Source: Nitrospira sp. (lineage in GTDB: Bacteria > Nitrospirota > Nitrospiria > Nitrospirales > Nitrospiraceae). From it: a stretch of DNA of 38,246 nt. The stretch lies in assembly GCA_024998625.1 (NCBI GenBank), contig JACOEL010000028.1, positions 1-38,246 of the forward strand, in the 5' to 3' direction. How positions within the stretch are numbered: position 1 is the first letter of the stretch; each line of letters begins with the position of its first letter. Under the pieces are notes generated by a model. That model did no database searches, had not been told where the DNA came from, and saw only the letters and a list, made by a program, of their open reading frames with translations. Of the stretch, positions 7,100-15,905 are shown in pieces. Position numbers and translations under genes: made by a program.

Positions 7100-7166
7100 C
7101 GTCGCTCGTCGTTCGTGACGCGCCCTTTGCGAGCGACGCGTCACGAGATACGATTCACGCGTCACG
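7100..7166. repeat. dyad/direct repeat array between nxrA1 and nxrB1
   Basis: The 9-mer CGCGTCACG occurs at 7137-7145 and 7158-7166 and inverted at 7114-7122. A second pair, CGTCGCTCG (7100-7108) and CGAGCGACG (7130-7138), is also perfectly inverted. The array can fold in RNA just after the nxrA1 stop and may tune the nxrA:nxrB ratio or protect mRNA ends. The matching gap in copy 2 has only a simple hairpin. Confidence 0.6.
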
Positions 7167-10100
7167 CTACACTTTGATCTTGATGTGCTCGCCTTTAAGC
7201 CACTTGATCATGAACTCGTTTTCCTGACCCGGCGTGAACCCGGTCCGGACCGGTTCCCACGGACCACGCGCGCCGATACCGCCGTCTTCCGCCTTGGTGA
7301 TGCGGATCAAGCATTCCTTCGGCACCGTGTTGACCGCGTGGTGGTCGATTTCGAATCCCCACTTGAACTTCAACGCATTCGCCTGCTTGCCCGGCAGTGA
7401 GTCGGTTTGATGCATCGGCATGAGCCAGCTCCTGGTGAATGATTGTTGTGCGCCATACCGGAAGTTGGACTGATAACCGGTATCCACCGCAATGGCGCGT
7501 CCGTCCGGCCGCGTCTCATGCCCCTTCACCGACTTGGCCGTCGACACATAGGGGGCGTGTTTGGCCATCGTCACATGATAGGGGTATGAGGGATTGTATT
7601 TCGCCCGGATCATCAAGCGGGCGACCTTGTAGAACGGATCCGACGGTTTCCAGCCGCGATAGGGCCGGTCCACCGGATTGCCGTCCACATAACAATAGTC
7701 GCCGTCGTTGATCCCGCGATCCTTCGCCGCCTGCGGGTTGATGTGAATCTGGTGCTCGCCGACCCCTGGTGTCCGTTTGTCCATCCGGTACGGATCGCCG
7801 AAGTTCGACTCATAAATCTGCACCCAGTCGTTCACCGACCATTGGCTGTGCACCCGGTGGCGGGTCTTGGGCGTCACGCAGTAGAACTGGTAGCCCTTCT
7901 CCCACAAGGGGTTCGGGTGCTGCTTGATTTCCGACCACGGCAGCTTGATATTCCGCACCGTCTTATCGTCATGGTGCTGCGCCGTAACGGGAATTCCATA
8001 ATCCTCCGGCCGGACATAGGGATTGGTCGTCATGATGGCATTCGGCATATACGGGGTACACTCCGGGCCTTCCCGGTGTGAAATGAAGTTTTCCCCGTAT
8101 TCGATCGCCTCCGGCTCGATACGGTAGGTCTCCAGGCGTCCCGATCGCGTCCAGTGCGGCTTGGACTCGTTGGTCTCTTCCCAGAGCGGATGCCGCGGGT
8201 AGGTGCGACACATGACCATCCAGCCCTTTTCCGACTTCAACATGACGTCGGCGCTGTAACCGAAAAACGTGGTCGATGCATCGAGAATGCGCTGCACGTA
8301 AATATCCACCCGGTTGTGATAGACAAACTTATACGTATCCGCCATCCGCTGTTCGCCCGTCATTTCCTTCAGCTTCGCGGCGACGCCGGCGAACGAATCG
8401 AGATCGTTCCGGGTGTCGTACAGAGGGCGGATGCCGCCCTTCCAGATCTGCACCCAGGGATTCGACACCGTAGCCGTCATTTCGGGATAGGTAAACTCCA
8501 TCCACGAATTCACGGCGAACGCCACGTCGGCATGGTTGACGTCCGAGGTCATCTCGATGTCTTGCGTGACCAGCATCTCGATGTTCGGATCAACGTTTTT
8601 CACCATGTCGTAGTGGTGCTTGGCGTTGTTCAGAATGTTCACGTTCACCACCCAGCGGACTTTGCTGGGGCTCGGCATATGGGTCTTGCCGGTGAACACC
8701 TTGCGACCGTACTTCGGCGTGTTGACGATCAGCGCATTGTCGCCATGGTTCCAATACCCCGGCTCCTCACCGTAATAATATTTGCGGTATTTGATTTCCT
8801 TGCCGTGCACATCGTCCTTGAGATTCAAATTCCAGGGATCTTCGCCCAAATAGACACTCGCGCCTGCGCCGGACCAGGGCGCCGCCTGCCAAATGCCGAC
8901 CTTGTAGTTACCGGACCAGGTATGACACCCGGTGCCGAACTTCCCGATATTGCCCGTCAGCATCATCACCAATGCCGCGGCCCGTCCCATCGACGTCATA
9001 TGGAAATAGTGACAGACACCCTCTCCATTGTGGATCGCCGCGGGTTTGACGGTGCCGCAGTCCCGCGCCCAGCGGACAATCAGGTCCTTCGGCGCGCGAT
9101 TCACCTGATGGACGGTATCCAGGTCATAATCCTGGAGGTGAATCGTATACAGTTGATAAATCGGCATGACGTCGACCTCGCGCCCGTTGAGCAGCTTGAT
9201 TCGATAGGTGCCCGTCAAGGCCGGGTCGATGCCGCTTTGAGCCAGATGAACACCGACCTGCTCACGATGGAGCGGCACGGCTTTCCCCTTCGCCAGGTCC
9301 CAGACCATCATGCCCCCGAGACGCTGCACCTGGTCTTGGCTTAATCCCTGCACGCGCCCCGAATACGACTTGGTGAAATCCGGCACCTGATAGTCTTTCA
9401 GCACTTCATGCGGATCCAAGTACTGGAGGGTATCCGTCCGCACGAGCAACGGCATGTCCGTAAAGCCCTTAATAAAATCGATGTCATGATAGTTTTCATC
9501 GAGAATGATTTTGGACGCGCCGAGAAACAACGCGCCGTCCGTCTCGGGACGCACCGGAATCCAATAGTCTGCACGGCTGGCCGTGGGATTGTATTCGGGG
9601 GTGATGATGACGAGGCGCGCCCCCCGTTCCATACTCTCCAATTTCCAATGCGCTTCCGGCATTTTATTTTCGACGAAATTTTTCCCCCAGCTCGTATTCA
9701 GCTTTGTGAACCGCATGTCCGACAGATCGACGTCGCAGTTCTGCGTGCCGTTCCACCACGGCTGCGACGGGTCTTGATCTCCGTGCCAAGTGTAGTTGTT
9801 CCAGTAACGGCCGCCCTGCGCCTGATCGGGATTGACCTTCCGTATCCAGCTATCCAACAACGGCAATACGCAGTTGTTGAACCGGGTATTGGCATGCTTC
9901 CCCATCATGCCGAGGATCGGCATGCCGGCGCGGTGCTTGAACGTCCGCACACCCGCGCCCTTCATCATCTCGATCATTTCCGGCGCATAACCTTGCTCGC
10001 GCAACCGCCGCGCACCGGCTTCACCGCTGTAGCGAGTGCCGATGACGATCAAGCCTTTGGCGACGTAGGTGAACGCCGTATCCCAGGACACGCGGACCAT

Positions 10101-10607
10101 GTCGTCGAGGAACCGGCTGTCGAACTTGTACTTACGCTTCACATCCGACGTCAGCTCGGGGGAGCCGTCGTCCATCCACTGCTTCCAGCCCTTCCGCATC
10201 AAGGGCCCCTTCAAGCGATAGGGGCCGTACACACGGCGGTGGAAGGTAAACCCCTTCAAACACATGCGCGGGTTGTGCGCGAATGTTCCACGGTTGCCGT
10301 AGAGATCTTCGTAGGTCTGGTGGTCGTAGTTCTGCTCCACACGCATCACGACACCGTTCCGGACGAACGCCCGAATGCGACAGGCATGGGTATCGTTCGG
10401 CGAACAGACCCAGGTGAAGGATGAGTCGTACCGATATTGATCGTGATAGACGCGCTCCCACGATCGATCCGGATACTCACCCAAGGGATTGTCGACCTCG
10501 ACGACCGGTTGCAGCGCGGTCAATGCCAGAGCCTTGTCGGCTACCGCTGCGACTGCGACCGTCCCCGCCGAGACCTTCAAGAACTGCCTGCGGGATAACT
10601 GCATCAT
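7167..10607 (-). CDS. nxrA: nitrite oxidoreductase alpha (catalytic) subunit, copy 1
   Basis: A 1146-residue molybdopterin enzyme (DMSO reductase superfamily, type II) that oxidises nitrite to nitrate. GAGGAGGT precedes two adjacent ATGs (10607, 10604); either can start. The N-terminus has a twin-arginine signal (SRRQFLKVS, then an Ala-rich helix), consistent with periplasmic location. Conserved Cys68, Cys76 (CSPNDTHAC) and Cys116 (MCLKG) fit the FS0 iron-sulfur site. YTWHGDQDP is the region expected to hold the Mo-ligating Asp. It differs from copy 2 at scattered sites, for example WVCSPNDTHAC against WCCSPNDTHGC, and FNNCVLP against FNGGCLP. It is first in the nxrA1-nxrB1 operon, behind a sigma54-type promoter and a long leader. 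Confidence 0.97.
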   Translation of the reverse strand: MMQLSRRQFLKVSAGTVAVAAVADKALALTALQPVVEVDNPLGEYPDRSWERVYHDQYRYDSSFTWVCSPNDTHACRIRAFVRNGVVMRVEQNYDHQTYEDLYGNRGTFAHNPRMCLKGFTFHRRVYGPYRLKGPLMRKGWKQWMDDGSPELTSDVKRKYKFDSRFLDDMVRVSWDTAFTYVAKGLIVIGTRYSGEAGARRLREQGYAPEMIEMMKGAGVRTFKHRAGMPILGMMGKHANTRFNNCVLPLLDSWIRKVNPDQAQGGRYWNNYTWHGDQDPSQPWWNGTQNCDVDLSDMRFTKLNTSWGKNFVENKMPEAHWKLESMERGARLVIITPEYNPTASRADYWIPVRPETDGALFLGASKIILDENYHDIDFIKGFTDMPLLVRTDTLQYLDPHEVLKDYQVPDFTKSYSGRVQGLSQDQVQRLGGMMVWDLAKGKAVPLHREQVGVHLAQSGIDPALTGTYRIKLLNGREVDVMPIYQLYTIHLQDYDLDTVHQVNRAPKDLIVRWARDCGTVKPAAIHNGEGVCHYFHMTSMGRAAALVMMLTGNIGKFGTGCHTWSGNYKVGIWQAAPWSGAGASVYLGEDPWNLNLKDDVHGKEIKYRKYYYGEEPGYWNHGDNALIVNTPKYGRKVFTGKTHMPSPSKVRWVVNVNILNNAKHHYDMVKNVDPNIEMLVTQDIEMTSDVNHADVAFAVNSWMEFTYPEMTATVSNPWVQIWKGGIRPLYDTRNDLDSFAGVAAKLKEMTGEQRMADTYKFVYHNRVDIYVQRILDASTTFFGYSADVMLKSEKGWMVMCRTYPRHPLWEETNESKPHWTRSGRLETYRIEPEAIEYGENFISHREGPECTPYMPNAIMTTNPYVRPEDYGIPVTAQHHDDKTVRNIKLPWSEIKQHPNPLWEKGYQFYCVTPKTRHRVHSQWSVNDWVQIYESNFGDPYRMDKRTPGVGEHQIHINPQAAKDRGINDGDYCYVDGNPVDRPYRGWKPSDPFYKVARLMIRAKYNPSYPYHVTMAKHAPYVSTAKSVKGHETRPDGRAIAVDTGYQSNFRYGAQQSFTRSWLMPMHQTDSLPGKQANALKFKWGFEIDHHAVNTVPKECLIRITKAEDGGIGARGPWEPVRTGFTPGQENEFMIKWLKGEHIKIKV

Positions 10608-10642
10608 GAATACCTCCTCATAAGAAGACAGGACACCCTACC

Positions 10643-10663
10643 GACGCCACGACTCATGGCGTC
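10643..10663 (-). promoter_or_regulatory. leader hairpin of nxrA1 mRNA
   Basis: GACGCCA and TGGCGTC form a perfect 7-bp stem with a 7-base loop, 36 bases before the nxrA1 start and between the promoter and the SD. It could affect mRNA stability or initiation. Confidence 0.4.
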
Positions 10664-10690
10664 CACACAACACTTCCCCCATGACCGAAA

Positions 10691-10727
10691 CAGGCCAATG
10701 CAAATGAACCCTCCTTCCAGGCCAATG
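10691..10727 (-). promoter_or_regulatory. orphan Shine-Dalgarno and direct repeat in the nxrA1 leader
   Basis: A strong SD-like run, GGAAGGAGGG (10709-10718), lies ~100 bases upstream of nxrA1 and is flanked by two copies of CATTGGCCTG (10691-10700, 10718-10727). A TTG six bases downstream opens a 21-codon frame (10703 to 10638) ending over the leader hairpin. The nxrA2 leader has a comparable orphan SD at 34551-34560. A leader peptide is possible but unproven. Confidence 0.3.
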
Positions 10728-10847
10728 ATGTTCCCGCCGCACGAGCGGCCGGTCGTACGGCGGCGCAGCACTTCGCGGCTCTCTGCGCGAGGAACCACGC
10801 GCATCACTGAGAAGATCGAGAATAGAGAAAATCACGACGCCCCCTTG

Positions 10848-10863
10848 TGCACCTCACATGCCA
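10848..10863 (-). promoter_or_regulatory. sigma54 -24/-12 candidate for nxrA1-nxrB1
   Basis: On the minus strand TGGCATGTGAGGTGCA keeps GG-N10-GC and TGGCA, with differences at the C of the -24 block and the first T of the -12 block. The predicted start is near 10837, giving a ~230-base leader. The CCACG palindrome array lies 93-143 bp upstream and a sigma54 activator gene is next door. Confidence 0.5.
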
Positions 10864-10954
10864 CGAGGACGATTCACGCCGGGATATCTATGTCATTGAA
10901 AAATCGAACGGCAGAAATGAAGAATTCATGAAGATCGCGGGCGACACGAAACAG

Positions 10955-11004
10955 CCACGAATACACGTGGTGGAATACCACGATTCCACCACGATCAATC
11001 GTGG
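10955..11004. promoter_or_regulatory. CCACG/CGTGG palindrome array upstream of nxrA1 (putative UAS)
   Basis: Within 50 bp there are overlapping perfect dyads: CCACG-N6-CGTGG (10955-10970), CGTGG-N7-CCACG (10966-10982), an 11-bp-arm repeat CGTGGTGGAAT...ATTCCACCACG (10966-10976 with 10983-10993), and CCACGAT-CA-ATCGTGG (10989-11004). Such clustering is typical of cooperative binding by an AAA+ activator. It starts 93 bp upstream of the -24 element. Confidence 0.6.
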
Positions 11005-11052
11005 GCTGGCATATTCATATCGTGAGCAGAGAGACAGGCACGGAGGAACGGA

Positions 11053-12573
11053 TTACCTGCGGGAGGGACGGCGAATGGCTAATTTCTGCATCCGGCTGCG
11101 GAGCGTGCTCGGCGCCAACCCTAACTGGTCTGCAGCGCCGCCGGGTCCTTCGATCCGCCAGTCGAGCAAGGTGAGGGTTTGAAGAATATGGTGTCGCTCT
11201 TCGTCATGCAATGTTCGTCGAGGGCCTGACTCGGGTGGGACGCGCACATTCACCATCGCCGGATCGATACGCAACAAGCGCTCGTGACACAGGATCAACG
11301 CACGTTCTACGATGTTCTCAAGCTCCCGCACATTTCCCGGCCAGGCATATTGCACCAACCGCTCCATCGACGGCCCATCGAAGTCTTCACACTGTCGCTT
11401 CAGCCGCTGCGAATGAACCCGCAGGAAATGTCGGGCGAGGATGGGAATGTCCTCCGGGCGTTCCCTGAGCGGAGGCATATGGATGGGAAACACGTTCAAG
11501 CGGTAGTACAAATCGCTGCGGAAACGCCCCTGCTGGATCGCCCGGTGTAAATCGGCGTTCGTGGCGGCAATCACCCGGACATCGACCGGAATGGCATTCG
11601 CGCCGCCGACTCGATCGACCAGACCGTCCTGGAGCACCCGCAAGAGCTTGGCCTGCGCCTCAAGCGGCATCTCGCCGACCTCATCCAGAAACAACGTGCC
11701 GCCATCGGCAAGCTCGAACCGGCCGACCCGCTGATGTTCGGCGCCCGTAAAGGCGCCCCGCTCGTGGCCGAACAACTCGCTTTCAATCAATCCTGAGGGG
11801 AGCGCCGCGCAATTCAATCGCACAAAAGCCCGATCACGCCGCAAACTCCGCTCATGGATGGCACGCGCCAAGACCTCCTTGCCGGTTCCGGTCTCCCCGG
11901 TCACCATCACCGTGGCGCCCGTGGGAGCCGCCTGCCGGGCAAGCGTCAGCACCTGTTCGAATGCTTGGCTTCGCCCCACGACGATGCCGAAATCCTGATT
12001 AGCCTTCAGCTCCTCCGCCAAGTACACGTTTTCCCGCGCCAACTGTTCTTTCAAACGGGTGATTTCTTCGTAGGCGTTGACGTGAGCGATGGCGAAACCG
12101 ATCTGCGTGGCCACCTGCTGGAGAAAATCCACATCGGCCGGATCCGGAGGCCCCGCCTCGATACTGCCGATGTTCAGCGTTCCGAGACACGCTTCCTGGA
12201 CGACCATAGGAAGGTTGATCATGCGACCAAGCCCTTCCTGGAGATAACTCTCATCTTCGATAAACAGTCGCTCTCGCTGAAGGTGAGGGCGCACATGCAC
12301 CTGATGATGATCGTAGACCCACCCCACTGCGCTGTGCGCGCGAGGGATCATCACGTCGCTTCTGAGCACCACCTTCGGCAGATTCGTTTCCACCGCATAA
12401 AAACGAAACGCGTCCGACTTCATATCGTACACCGTAATCCCAGCCCGCTCCCACCGGATGACTTTCGTCAACTGATCCGTAACGGCACGAAACAGACTCT
12501 GCCGGTTGCGCTGAGAATTCAGCACATTGGTCACGGACAACAGGGTGCGATAGTTGAGCGCCGCGTTATGCAC
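11053..12573 (-). CDS. sigma54-dependent activator, GAF-AAA+-Fis (FhlA/NorR-like)
   Basis: A 506-residue enhancer-binding protein. Residues ~20-175 form a GAF sensor domain (from TDQLTKVIRWERAGI to TLNIGS and QQVATQIGFAIAHV). The AAA+ core has Walker A GETGTGKE starting at residue 226, the sigma54-contact loop ERGAFTGA, Walker B GTLFLDEVGE and the RFRSDLYYRLNVFPI sensor region. The C-terminus carries a Fis-type HTH (GAADQLGLAPSTLRSRM). There is no receiver domain, so a small ligand or redox signal rather than phosphorylation should control it. It starts with GTG behind GGAAGAAG; no ATG is available in frame. Its stop lies 50 bp from the palindrome array upstream of nxrA1, making it the prime candidate activator of that operon. 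Confidence 0.93.
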   Translation of the reverse strand: MHNAALNYRTLLSVTNVLNSQRNRQSLFRAVTDQLTKVIRWERAGITVYDMKSDAFRFYAVETNLPKVVLRSDVMIPRAHSAVGWVYDHHQVHVRPHLQRERLFIEDESYLQEGLGRMINLPMVVQEACLGTLNIGSIEAGPPDPADVDFLQQVATQIGFAIAHVNAYEEITRLKEQLARENVYLAEELKANQDFGIVVGRSQAFEQVLTLARQAAPTGATVMVTGETGTGKEVLARAIHERSLRRDRAFVRLNCAALPSGLIESELFGHERGAFTGAEHQRVGRFELADGGTLFLDEVGEMPLEAQAKLLRVLQDGLVDRVGGANAIPVDVRVIAATNADLHRAIQQGRFRSDLYYRLNVFPIHMPPLRERPEDIPILARHFLRVHSQRLKRQCEDFDGPSMERLVQYAWPGNVRELENIVERALILCHERLLRIDPAMVNVRVPPESGPRRTLHDEERHHILQTLTLLDWRIEGPGGAADQLGLAPSTLRSRMQKLAIRRPSRR

Positions 12574-12856
12574 GACGTGTTTCTTCTTCCCGTAACATGA
12601 CCCTCTATGAACGGCTCACAGACCTCGTGCGCTGAAGCCATCCGTCCTCCGGAGAGGAGAAGGCGCACATAGAACTGACCTGCAAGCAGGCCTCGATGGT
12701 CGGTGTGGCTTGTACGCTGTCGGCATCATAGGCTGGGCCCATTCCTGATTCCAGTCGCTCATCGAATCTTCATCAAACTTTAATGTAGCACCGGTGGCTG
12801 CCTAGCGGATCACGTGGCTCGGTAAGGTTTAACCTCCCGATGCTCCGACAGGGAAA

Positions 12857-14392
12857 CTAATGACGTCCTGTGCTGCCCTCACCCATCTCAAAGCCTGACC
12901 TCAGTCGCAAGTTGCTCTGCCCTGCCTCGGGGCCCAACGATCCGGAGCCTGGACCGATTGAAGGCGCGAGAGGCGTCGTTGTAACGCCCAGATCAGGACT
13001 TCTTCGCGGAATGAACGAACTCGGCACCGGATCACGATACGCACGCATGCGGTCGTGGGCGCTCGGAGCCCGGCCTTCAGCGGACGAACGCATAGCGCCT
13101 TTCCGGGGCACTATCCGCTGAATCTCCTCCTCTTCGCCGAGAAGGAAATCGATCGACTCTCCACGATCGCCGAGCACCAAATTGGCCGCGATCACCTCCT
13201 TTGCCAGGGATTCCGCCATAGGCAATTCGTCGGCATACACATCGGTCTCGTATTCGGCCGTGGTGGGGGTCGCCAAGGAGGTCCACACGGATTGCCCGGA
13301 CTCGGTGATGTTGATACTGGTCACGGTCGACAGGCCCGGCCGAATCGGATGTTCCCGGAGTTCGTCCGAGGGTAAGGCGATACGCACCGGGACGCGCTCG
13401 ACGATGTGAATGAAGTTTCCGGTCGAATTGTCCGGAGGCAACAGCGCAAACGCGCTGCCGCTCCCCGGCACCAGCCCCTCGACCGTACCATGGAACGTTT
13501 GCTTCGATCCGTAGAGGCTCACGTTCACCAGGGCCGGTTGGCCTGGGCGGACATGTTGCAGTTCCGTTTCACGCAAATTTGCTTCGACCCACAGATGATC
13601 CAGCGGAACGATGGTCATGAGGAGCGCCCCGGGCTGAACACGATCTCCCACCTGGGCTTTGCGCTTAGCGACATATCCGGAGACGGGAGCCCGGATCTGT
13701 TGGCGCGCATACTCCAGGTGCGCTTCGATCAGCTGATGCTTGGCGAGATCCACAGCCGGATGGGCCATGACGGTCGTGCCCCCGATCTGCGCATCCAGAG
13801 AATCCAGCTCGGCCTGGGTCTCCCGCACCTCCGCGTCCAAACTCGCAATTTTGTCTGCGGTATTTTGCAGGATCTGTTTGGAGATCGCGCCGCTCGGAGC
13901 GGCCCGTTGATACCGGTCCATGTCGTGCTCGGCCAACTCCAGCCGGGCCCGGCGCGAGCGCAGTTTTTCTGCGAGCTGCTTCCGATTGATAAACAACGAC
14001 GCAATGCGACGAACCTCCTCACCTAACCGGCCACGGGCCCTCCCCAATGCGGCGTAGGCTTGATGCTCGTCCAGCCGGATCATCAAGTCCCCCCGATTGA
14101 CAAACTGGGTCTCCTCCGCCAACACCTGCGTCACGATGCCGGACGCCTGCGCCGCGACCGGCACCAGGTTCCCTGTGACGTAGGCATTATCGGTTCGTAC
14201 CCAAAACCGGTCATGCGTATACCAGTGCACCAGATAGGCGACGGTGGCGACCAGCACCAACCCCGCCACGACCAGCAGCCGTCGATTCCGGCGCGCACGA
14301 ATGGCCTTCGGATAGATGCGGTAGGGGCCGGCCGGCGGCGAGCCACCAGCGGATGGCGGATGCTGAGCCATATCTGCGTTTGTGGTTGTCAT
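12857..14392 (-). CDS. emrA: EmrA-type membrane fusion protein
   Basis: A 511-residue HlyD/EmrA-family periplasmic adaptor. The ATG at 14392 follows the upstream stop by two bases (translational coupling); a TTG at 14428 is an alternative. One transmembrane helix (LLVVAGLVLVATVAYLV) is followed by the biotinyl-lipoyl half motif (VRTDNAYVTGNLVPVAAQASGIV), a coiled-coil hairpin (~residues 115-210), and the second lipoyl half IRAPVSGYVAKRKAQVGDRV. The barrel region ends near ITESGQ. The final ~130 residues are an extra acidic, then Pro/Ser/Gly-rich tail absent from the ~390-residue E. coli EmrA. It links the EmrB pump with the NodT-type outer-membrane channel encoded just upstream. Confidence 0.9.
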   Translation of the reverse strand: MTTTNADMAQHPPSAGGSPPAGPYRIYPKAIRARRNRRLLVVAGLVLVATVAYLVHWYTHDRFWVRTDNAYVTGNLVPVAAQASGIVTQVLAEETQFVNRGDLMIRLDEHQAYAALGRARGRLGEEVRRIASLFINRKQLAEKLRSRRARLELAEHDMDRYQRAAPSGAISKQILQNTADKIASLDAEVRETQAELDSLDAQIGGTTVMAHPAVDLAKHQLIEAHLEYARQQIRAPVSGYVAKRKAQVGDRVQPGALLMTIVPLDHLWVEANLRETELQHVRPGQPALVNVSLYGSKQTFHGTVEGLVPGSGSAFALLPPDNSTGNFIHIVERVPVRIALPSDELREHPIRPGLSTVTSINITESGQSVWTSLATPTTAEYETDVYADELPMAESLAKEVIAANLVLGDRGESIDFLLGEEEEIQRIVPRKGAMRSSAEGRAPSAHDRMRAYRDPVPSSFIPRRSPDLGVTTTPLAPSIGPGSGSLGPEAGQSNLRLRSGFEMGEGSTGRH

Positions 14393-14396
14393 GGAT

Positions 14397-15905
14397 TTAG
14401 CTCGGATTCTGTTTCGGCCGTTTTTCAATGTCCGGATTGTGATACCCCCCGCCCAGGGATTCGATCAGATCGACTGCCGCCACCAGTTGATCGCTCTCCA
14501 GCGCCCTTAACGCATATTCCTGCTCCAGCACCGGATAACGGTGTCGCAACACTTCCCGATCATCATCGAGTCCATTCACGAGTCGCACCTTTGCCAACCG
14601 CCAGTCGTCGCCCAACGAGGCCACCAGCCGTTTATGCGAGGCCATGATCTCATTGGTCGTTTGCCAGGCACTCAAACTGTCGGCGACTTCCCGCATCGCT
14701 TCCAGCAGCGTGTCGTTGTAGAGTTCCACTGCCGCATCGTATTCCGCCCGTTGCGCCCCCAATTCACCGCGGAGCCGGCCGCCTTCAAACCAGGGCATGC
14801 GCAATCCGGGCGCCAGGCCGTAGGAAAAGCTCTGACCGCTGAAAAGGAAATTCGCCAGCTTGTCGGTCCCCTTGGCCAAGGTCAACGCATTGAATCCCAC
14901 GAAGCCCGTCAAATCGATGGTGGGATAAAACTGGGTCGTCGCCACCCTGACCAATCGCGATGCGGCGTGAGCCCGATAGAGGGCGGCAGCCAGATCAGGC
15001 CGATGGACGAGTAATCCCAGGGAGAGATGATCCGGTGCCGCAATCTGATTCGGGACGATGGCGTTCGGCTTGGCAAAAAGATGGGCCGCCTCATCCGGCC
15101 CCTTGCCGACTAATCGCGTCAGCAGATGACGCTGCACATCCAGCTGATCGCGGATCGCCGCCTGTCGCTTGAACGCGGCTTCATAGTCGGCCACCGCGAT
15201 TTTGACCGGTTGGTCGTTATCAAGTCCGAGCCGGAACCGAGTCTCCGCCAGCGTCTTGAGCTCACGGCGGATGCCGACCATGGTCTTGACGATATCGAGT
15301 TGCTGTTGAAGCGCCTGGCCGCGGAAATAGGCGCGGGCAATGCCGGTGGTCAGCCGTAGTCGAACTTCGGCCGTTTCCGCTTCTTCAGCCGCCGCATGGC
15401 CCAGGGCGGCTTCCAGCATGGCCCGGTTCTTTCCCCAAAAATCGAACTCATACCGGAAGCTCAACGGGTTGATAATCCCATACATAATCCTGATGCCCGC
15501 CACTTCCGGATTGAGGGCTGCGAACACGCCATGTTGTGAAATGCGCTCATAGGTCAGCGACGCCTCCGCTTCGAGAAACGGCAAGAGCCGCGCGCCTTCC
15601 ACCTTCACGAGTGAAGTGGCCTGCCGCAGCCGCGCCGCCGCATGTTTCAACCCGGGGTTATCTTTGAGCGCCTGCTCGATCAAACCGTTCAGCTCTGGAT
15701 TGCCGAACTGTTCCCACCAGCGATCCTCCGGCCAATTCTGAAGCCGGGACGTGACCTCCGCCAGTGTCTCCGTCATCTCCGGTGGATCGAGATACTGTGC
15801 CGGTTGATCCCCTTTCGGAATCCAGGCACAACCGCCGAAGAGAAGCGCGCAGCCGATCCACAGGGCGATCTGCAATCGGCGCCTGGTCGTGAGAGGAAAA
15901 ATCAT
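14397..15905 (-). CDS. NodT-family outer-membrane efflux lipoprotein
   Basis: A 502-residue RND/MFS-type outer-membrane factor. The signal peptide ends in the lipobox LFGGC. Two OEP repeats are visible: PEDRWWEQFGNPELNGLIEQAL with a long helical segment after it, and the second half starting near VHRPDLAAALYRAHAA, then GLRMPWFEGGRLRGEL. It forms the trimeric TolC-like exit duct. Its ATG overlaps the EmrB stop by four bases (ATGA), so expression is coupled within the operon. Confidence 0.92.
   Translation of the reverse strand: MIFPLTTRRRLQIALWIGCALLFGGCAWIPKGDQPAQYLDPPEMTETLAEVTSRLQNWPEDRWWEQFGNPELNGLIEQALKDNPGLKHAAARLRQATSLVKVEGARLLPFLEAEASLTYERISQHGVFAALNPEVAGIRIMYGIINPLSFRYEFDFWGKNRAMLEAALGHAAAEEAETAEVRLRLTTGIARAYFRGQALQQQLDIVKTMVGIRRELKTLAETRFRLGLDNDQPVKIAVADYEAAFKRQAAIRDQLDVQRHLLTRLVGKGPDEAAHLFAKPNAIVPNQIAAPDHLSLGLLVHRPDLAAALYRAHAASRLVRVATTQFYPTIDLTGFVGFNALTLAKGTDKLANFLFSGQSFSYGLAPGLRMPWFEGGRLRGELGAQRAEYDAAVELYNDTLLEAMREVADSLSAWQTTNEIMASHKRLVASLGDDWRLAKVRLVNGLDDDREVLRHRYPVLEQEYALRALESDQLVAAVDLIESLGGGYHNPDIEKRPKQNPS

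Noticed and set aside
8154-9344. 396-residue open frame antisense to nxrA1, with a similar antisense frame in nxrA2 (36068-37303)
   Set aside because: Both are shadows of the same high-GC codon bias; their similarity follows from conservation of the sense strand. No SD and no domain.
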